DNA from: an uncultured Collinsella sp.
GTDB lineage: Bacteria; Actinomycetota; Coriobacteriia; Coriobacteriales; Coriobacteriaceae
DNA: 5,249 nucleotides
Reading direction: 5' to 3'
Assembly: GCA_900541195.1 (NCBI GenBank)
Contig: UQIY01000073.1
Coordinates: 1 to 5,249, forward strand
A program made the position numbers and the translations under genes. Positions 1 through 5,249 of the stretch are shown one piece after another (the stretch's first letter is position 1; each line of letters begins with the position of its first letter). Below the pieces are notes generated by a model, which saw only the letters and a list, made by a program, of their open reading frames with translations, ran no database searches and was not told the DNA's origin.

Positions 1-33
1 TCGTCGGCAGCGTCAGATGTGTATAAGAGACAG
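1..33 (+). other. Nextera Read 1 adapter (artefact)
   Basis: These bases match the Illumina Nextera Read 1 transposase adapter: a 14-nt primer part (1-14, TCGTCGGCAGCGTC) followed by the 19-bp Tn5 mosaic end (15-33, AGATGTGTATAAGAGACAG). It is synthetic library sequence and should be trimmed. Genomic sequence begins at 34. Confidence 0.98.
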
Positions 34-38
34 GAATG

Positions 39-67
39 AGGCTCCAACGCAAGTTGGGGCCTTTTTT
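39..67 (+). terminator. Rho-independent terminator of an upstream gene
   Basis: The arm at 40-48 (GGCTCCAAC) pairs with 53-61 (GTTGGGGCC) to give a 9-bp stem with one G-U pair. The loop is GCAA, a GNRA-type tetraloop. The stem can be extended by A39-T62, and a run of six T follows at 62-67. The complementary strand has no T run after its copy of the hairpin, so it points rightward only. It probably ends a gene that lies to the left and is not in the window. A TGA at 37-39 could be that gene's stop codon, but too little sequence is present to tell. Only 31 nt separate the T run from the ABC-F start codon. Confidence 0.85.
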
Positions 68-98
68 CATATAGGCACACAAGGTCAAAGGCGGCACC

Positions 99-2118
<2,020 letters not shown>

Positions 2119-2132
<14 letters not shown>

Positions 2133-2415
2133 AGCCACCGCCGTGGCGATGAGCATCATCGCCATCGCCTGTCGCATCTGCGGCATCTTTATGAGCGCGA
2201 TGACCGTGCTGCTGTGCTTTAGCGGCCTCACCGCCAAGCTGCAGATCGTTGGCTTTGTCGTTGAGCTTTCGCGCGCGCTGCCGAGCGCTATCGCCGGCTA
2301 CGGCGTCATCACCTCACCCTTTGGCGGCGTGTTCCGCTTGGATTACGCCATCGTGGCCGTCATCCTGTTTGTGGCCGACTACCTGCTTACGCGCGCCTCG
2401 CGCCGCGTCCGCTAG
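2119..2415 (+). CDS. Small membrane protein of unknown function, GTG start
   Basis: I do not recognise this 98-residue protein. The GTG at 2119 is chosen because GAGGAG (2106-2111) sits 7 nt upstream, a strong ribosome binding site inside the end of the ABC-F gene. Translation therefore starts 14 nt before the ABC-F stop codon finishes, which suggests translational coupling. An in-frame ATG at 2149 is the alternative start. The frame also stays open further upstream to an ATG at 1999, but that part is out-of-frame ABC-F coding sequence. Visible features are a basic N-terminus (RK at 4-5), a first hydrophobic helix at about 9-36 with two Cys and one Arg, a moderately hydrophobic middle (41-65), a second helix at about 75-91 (DYAIVAVILFVADYLL) and a basic tail RASRRVR. 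Charge distribution suggests both termini are cytoplasmic. The site-2 protease gene begins 9 nt after its stop. A role beside that protease or the ribosome factor is possible but unproven. Confidence 0.8.
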
Positions 2416-2424
2416 GGGAGTGAC

Positions 2425-3108
2425 ATGTCCAGCAGCTACCTCATGAACCTGCTCGCCAGCGCCGCCGCCGTCATCGTGGGCATCGTGAACCACGAGAGCG
2501 CGCACGCCGCCGCGGCCTGGGCACTCGGCGATAAGACGGCCCGTTCGCGCGGCCGCGTCTCGCTCAACCCGCTCAACCACATCGACCCATTTGGCACCAT
2601 TCTCCTGCCGCTGCTTATGCTCGCGGCCGGCGGCCCGGTGTTCGCCTTCGCCAAGCCCGTGCCCGTGTACCTCAACAACCTCAAGCACCCCAAGCGCGAC
2701 GAGGTCCTGGTGAGCGTGGCCGGCCCCGCATCGAACATCACGTTGGCATGCCTTGCCGCCGCCCTCATGCACGCGGCTTACGGCAACCTCTACACCAGCA
2801 TGTCCTTTGCCGTGGCATCCCAAATCATGAACTTCGGCGCCACCTTTATCGTGGTCAATCTGTCGCTCGCGTTCTTTAACCTCATCCCGATCCCGCCGCT
2901 CGACGGCTCATCGATCATTGTGCCGTTCCTCAAAGGCAAGGCGCTCGCCAACTACTATCGTCTGCAGCAATACGCCATGCCCATCCTCATCTTGGTGCTG
3001 TATCTGCTGCCCATGTGGACAGGTATCGACGTGATCGGGCGTTATTTCGACGTTACCGTGTATCCGCTAGCCGAGTGGCTGCTCAACTTCGCAATCGCCG
3101 GCATCTAA
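2425..3108 (+). CDS. Site-2 protease family (M50) zinc metalloprotease
   Basis: This 227-residue polytopic membrane protein is a minimal M50-family intramembrane protease, the class that cuts substrates within the lipid bilayer. The zinc-binding HExxH motif is HESAH at residues 23-27, with Glu24 as the expected catalytic base. The third ligand is expected to be Asp160 in NLIPIPPLDG (152-161), the family's NPxPPLDG-like signature. Two other conserved blocks are present: AKPVPV (76-81) and AGPASN (99-104). Hydrophobic segments lie at about 7-33, 57-72, 95-118, 127-152, 183-199 and 212-226. There is no PDZ or CBS domain, so it matches the short YwhC/Rip2-like type rather than RseP. The ATG follows GGGGAG (2415-2420) at a 4-nt spacing, and the preceding stop codon overlaps this site. 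All active-site residues appear intact. The substrate is unknown. As I recall, short M50 proteases often sit next to scpAB in Gram-positive genomes, so the position is family-typical. Confidence 0.92.
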   Translation: MSSSYLMNLLASAAAVIVGIVNHESAHAAAAWALGDKTARSRGRVSLNPLNHIDPFGTILLPLLMLAAGGPVFAFAKPVPVYLNNLKHPKRDEVLVSVAGPASNITLACLAAALMHAAYGNLYTSMSFAVASQIMNFGATFIVVNLSLAFFNLIPIPPLDGSSIIVPFLKGKALANYYRLQQYAMPILILVLYLLPMWTGIDVIGRYFDVTVYPLAEWLLNFAIAGI

Positions 3109-3116
3109 GGTAAACT
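3088..3116 (+). promoter_or_regulatory. Weak sigma-70-type promoter candidate for scpA
   Basis: TTCGCA (3088-3093) and TAAACT (3111-3116) each match four of six bases of the -35 and -10 consensus and are 17 bp apart. The -35 lies inside the end of the protease gene, and transcription would start near 3123, giving a leader of about 70 nt before scpA. Matches of this quality occur by chance. The site is listed because this 84-bp gap is the only sizeable one between genes in the window. Confidence 0.25.
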
Positions 3117-3124
3117 TACAGGTC

Positions 3125-3192
3125 GACCGCGCAAAACGGTCACAGCATGCACCCAAACCGCGCCGCGAAGGCGCCGTCAAAGGAGGTCGAAG
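3125..3192 (+). promoter_or_regulatory. scpA leader: two small hairpins and a strong ribosome binding site
   Basis: GACCG (3125-3129) can pair with CGGTC (3137-3141) around a 7-nt loop, and GCGCC (3160-3164) with GGCGC (3170-3174) around GCGAA. Neither is followed by a T run, so neither is a terminator. AAAGGAGGT (3179-3187) is a near-perfect Shine-Dalgarno, 5 nt before the scpA ATG, and it fixes that start. It is the strongest ribosome binding site in the window. The second hairpin ends 4 nt before it. Whether either hairpin has a function is unknown. Confidence 0.6.
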
Positions 3193-4002
3193 ATGTCGTA
3201 TCGCGTGTCGACGCAGGTCTACAGCGGACCGTTCGACCTGCTGCTGCAGCTGGTAACCCGCCAAAAAGTTGATATTGGCGCCATCTCCATTAGCGAGGTG
3301 GCCGAGCAATACCTGGCCGAGGCCGAGCGCATCGAGGCGCTGGACCTGGACGTAGCGAGCGACTTTTTGCTGGTCGCGGCAACCCTTTTGGACATCAAGG
3401 CTGCCTCGCTGGTGCCCCAGGAGGCCCCGCGCAAGACAGACGACGATGACGAGGACGACGAAGACCTCGAGGAACTCAGCGCACTCGACGGCGACGCCCT
3501 GCGCGAAGTCCTGATCCAGCGTCTGATCGCCTACAAGCAGTTTAAAGGCGCGGCGGCAGCCCTTGGCGCGCGCATGCAGGCCGAGAGCCGCATGCATCCG
3601 CGCGTGGCCGGCCCCGACCCCGAGTTTCTGGGCCTTATGCCCGACTACCTTGCCGGCATTACCCTACGCGGCCTCGCCGTCATCTGCGCCGACCTGGACG
3701 GCAAGCGCCAGACCTTCCTGCTGGAGGCCGAGCACGTGGCACCGCATCGCGTGCCGCTCGACCTGACGGTGGCCTCGGTCGACCGCTTTACCATGGCGCA
3801 CCAAACCTGCACCTTCCGCGAGCTGTTGGACGGCGACGCCACAACCGAGCAGCTCGTCGTCACCTTCCTGGCCATGTTGGAGCTTGCCAAACGCGGCTCG
3901 CTCACGCTGAGCCAGGACGAGATCTTTGGAACCATCCAAATCAACCGCGTCGAGGGCGCCGAGGCATACGTGCCCGGCGAGGGCCCCGAGCTCACCGAAT
4001 AG
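3193..4002 (+). CDS. scpA: Segregation and condensation protein A (kleisin)
   Basis: This 269-residue protein is the kleisin subunit of the bacterial Smc-ScpAB condensin. It bridges the two heads of the Smc dimer and carries ScpB, helping to compact and separate replicated chromosomes in the nucleoid. The N-terminal family motif is clear: YSGPFDLLLQLV (10-21), then VDIGAISISEVAEQYL (26-41) and a helical region ending LLDIKAASLVP (65-75), which in homologues binds the Smc neck. Residues 83-94 form a run of Asp and Glu with one Leu. The region at about 100-135 is helical, corresponding to the ScpB-binding part of the family. The C-terminal winged helix includes VVTFLAMLELAKRGSL (222-237) and DEIFGTIQI (242-250), which contacts the Smc cap in homologues. 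The length is normal for the family. The scpB start lies 12 nt after the stop, so the two are almost certainly co-translated. Confidence 0.96.
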   Translation: MSYRVSTQVYSGPFDLLLQLVTRQKVDIGAISISEVAEQYLAEAERIEALDLDVASDFLLVAATLLDIKAASLVPQEAPRKTDDDDEDDEDLEELSALDGDALREVLIQRLIAYKQFKGAAAALGARMQAESRMHPRVAGPDPEFLGLMPDYLAGITLRGLAVICADLDGKRQTFLLEAEHVAPHRVPLDLTVASVDRFTMAHQTCTFRELLDGDATTEQLVVTFLAMLELAKRGSLTLSQDEIFGTIQINRVEGAEAYVPGEGPELTE

Positions 4003-4014
4003 GAGCGACCAACC

Positions 4015-4734
4015 ATGTCAACCCTTTCCACGCTGGAGGCAAACAGCCTCAAAGGCGCCCTCGAGGCGCTGCTACTGGTTTCGAGCGACCCCGTGAGCGC
4101 ACCCGCGCTAGCAGGTGCGCTGGATATCGCTCCGGGCGAGTGCGCGTCGCTTTTGGCCGAGCTCAAAGTTGAGTATGAGGAGGCCAACCGCGGCTTTCAG
4201 CTGCGCGAGGTCGCCGGTGGCTGGCGCTTGTTTACACACCCCGCCTACCATGATGTGGTCGAGGCCTATGTGCTGAGCTGGGACACGCAAAAGCTGTCGC
4301 AGGCGGCGCTCGAGACCCTGGCCGTCATCGCCTACCACCAGCCCGTCACGCGCGAGGTGGTCAAGGGCATCCGCGGCGTCAACTCCGACGGCGTCATCGC
4401 GTCACTCGTGGACAAGGGCCTGGTGCGCGAGCTCGGCCGCGACCCCGAGCGCGGTCAGGCCATCATCTATGGCACGACCAACGCCTTCTTGGAAAAGTTC
4501 GGTCTGCGCTCCACCCGCGACTTGCCCGATCTGGAACAGTTTGCCCCCGACGAGCAGTCGCGCCAGTTTATCCGCGAGCGCCTGAGCGGCCGCAGTATTC
4601 AGTCCACGCTCGAGGAGCAGGCCGAGGACCTGGACGAAGAGCGCGAACTGATCGATACCGATGTTGAGGACGCCGATGGCGATGAGCTTCTGCCCGCAGG
4701 TGTTACCTCGGAGGATATGCATGACGAGGACTAA
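4015..4734 (+). CDS. scpB: Segregation and condensation protein B (kite subunit)
   Basis: This 239-residue protein is the ScpB subunit of Smc-ScpAB. In the family, ScpB forms a dimer of tandem winged-helix domains that grips the central part of ScpA and regulates the Smc ATPase. The first winged helix is at about 10-85, with LKGALEALLLVSSDPV near its start and GFQLREVAGGWRLFT (60-74). The second is at about 93-165 and contains the signature LSQAALETLAVIAYHQPVTR (94-113) followed by IRGVNSDGVIASLVDKGLV (119-137). Residues 198-239 form an acidic, probably disordered tail. The ATG at 4015 is preceded by AGGAG (4001-4005) at 9 nt, overlapping the scpA stop. The last 14 nt overlap the rluB start. 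All family landmarks are present and nothing looks damaged. Confidence 0.96.
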   Translation: MSTLSTLEANSLKGALEALLLVSSDPVSAPALAGALDIAPGECASLLAELKVEYEEANRGFQLREVAGGWRLFTHPAYHDVVEAYVLSWDTQKLSQAALETLAVIAYHQPVTREVVKGIRGVNSDGVIASLVDKGLVRELGRDPERGQAIIYGTTNAFLEKFGLRSTRDLPDLEQFAPDEQSRQFIRERLSGRSIQSTLEEQAEDLDEERELIDTDVEDADGDELLPAGVTSEDMHDED

Positions 4735-5214
4735 CGAAGCAGAGGAGACGCGCATCGCAAGCGCCACGGGCGCCAAAACGCCCGCAGGTGACGCCCAGCC
4801 CGTCTATCCGCACACCATGCGCCTGCAGCGCTTTTTGGCGCGCGCGGGCGTGGCGAGCCGCCGCGGCTCGGAGGACCTGATGACCGCCGGCCGCGTGACC
4901 GTCAACGGCCAGGTCGCAACCGAGCTGGGTACCAAGGTAGACGTCGACCGCGACCATATCGAGGTCGATGGCATGCCGGTCAAGCTCAACCAGGGCGCCG
5001 TGTACCTGATGCTTTACAAGCCGACGGGCTACCTCACCACCATGAGCGATCCGCAGGAGCGCCCTTGCGTGGCAGATCTAGTCCCGCGCGACCGCTTTCC
5101 GGGGCTCTTCCCGGTGGGTCGCCTGGACCGTGACACCACGGGCCTTTTGCTCTTTACCACCGACGGCGACCTGTCGCAGGATCTGCTGCACCCCAGCAAG
5201 CACGTCTACAAGAC
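4721..5214 (+). CDS. rluB: 23S rRNA pseudouridine synthase, RluB/RsuA family (3' truncated)
   Basis: The first 164 codons of an RsuA/RluB-type enzyme, which isomerises a uridine in ribosomal RNA to pseudouridine. The S4 RNA-binding domain occupies about 33-85, starting MRLQRFLARAGVASRR and including AGRVTVNGQ (56-64). The catalytic domain begins near YLMLYKPTGYLTT (95-107) and holds the signature GRLDRDTTGLLLFTTDGDL (133-151), with Asp136 as the expected catalytic residue. The ATG at 4721 is chosen because GGAGG (4710-4714) lies 6 nt upstream, giving a 14-nt overlap with scpB. An internal ATG at 4817 would remove a polar 32-residue extension and start exactly at the S4 domain, but it lacks a comparable binding site. 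The gene stops at the adapter junction after HVYK (161-164), where the family usually continues KTY. Roughly the last third of the protein is missing. The context next to scpB favours RluB over RsuA or RluE/RluF. Confidence 0.93.
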
Positions 5215-5249
5215 CTGTCTCTTATACACATCTGACGCTGCCGACGAAC
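5215..5249 (-). other. Nextera Read 1 adapter, reverse complement, plus 2 nt (artefact)
   Basis: Bases 5215-5233 are the reverse complement of the Tn5 mosaic end, and 5234-5247 are the reverse complement of the Read 1 primer part (GACGCTGCCGACGA). The final AC (5248-5249) fits the first two bases of an index or other library sequence. This is not genomic and should be trimmed. The rluB reading frame stays open across it, so any protein called to the window edge carries an artificial C-terminus. Confidence 0.98.

Noticed and set aside
3121..3174. Hairpins in the scpA leader as a riboswitch or terminator
   Set aside because: The stems are only 5 bp, there is no T run, and no known riboswitch core is visible.
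3067..3597. Minus-strand open frame of 176 codons opposite the start of scpA
   Set aside because: It is antisense to the clearly conserved N-terminal domain of ScpA and has no supporting motif.

Overview
The window is a complete sequenced fragment. Bases 1-33 and 5215-5247 are Illumina Nextera (Tn5) adapter, in inverted orientation, and two further non-genomic bases follow. The genomic insert is about 5,181 bp (34-5214). It is GC-rich and tightly packed, with every gene on the + strand. The combination of high GC, an ScpA-ScpB-RluB gene order and the feel of the protein sequences suggests an actinobacterium of the Coriobacteriia, possibly Collinsella-like and probably from gut. This is inference from recall, not a search result.

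Layout from left to right: a rho-independent terminator for an unseen upstream gene (39-67); a 677-residue ABC-F ATPase of the YheS/YdiF type (99-2132); a 98-residue membrane protein of unknown function whose GTG start lies inside the end of the ABC-F gene (2119-2415); an M50-type site-2 protease homologue (2425-3108); an 84-bp gap with a weak promoter candidate and a strong ribosome binding site; scpA (3193-4002); scpB (4015-4734); and the first 164 codons of an rluB-type 23S rRNA pseudouridine synthase (from 4721), cut by the right-hand adapter.

The genes form two groups. The first (ABC-F, small membrane protein, site-2 protease) is tied by a 14-nt overlap and a 9-nt gap. The second (scpA, scpB, rluB) is tied by a 12-nt gap and another 14-nt overlap. 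ScpA and ScpB are the kleisin and kite subunits that work with Smc to condense and segregate the chromosome. ABC-F and RluB both act on the ribosome. The protease and the small membrane protein are the envelope components, and their substrates cannot be read from this sequence.

I see no tRNA, rRNA, CRISPR, phage, natural insertion sequence or novel defence-like system. The region is ordinary core chromosome. The points most worth a second look are the adapter-flanked ends, the small overlapping membrane protein, and the terminator placed very close to the ABC-F start.
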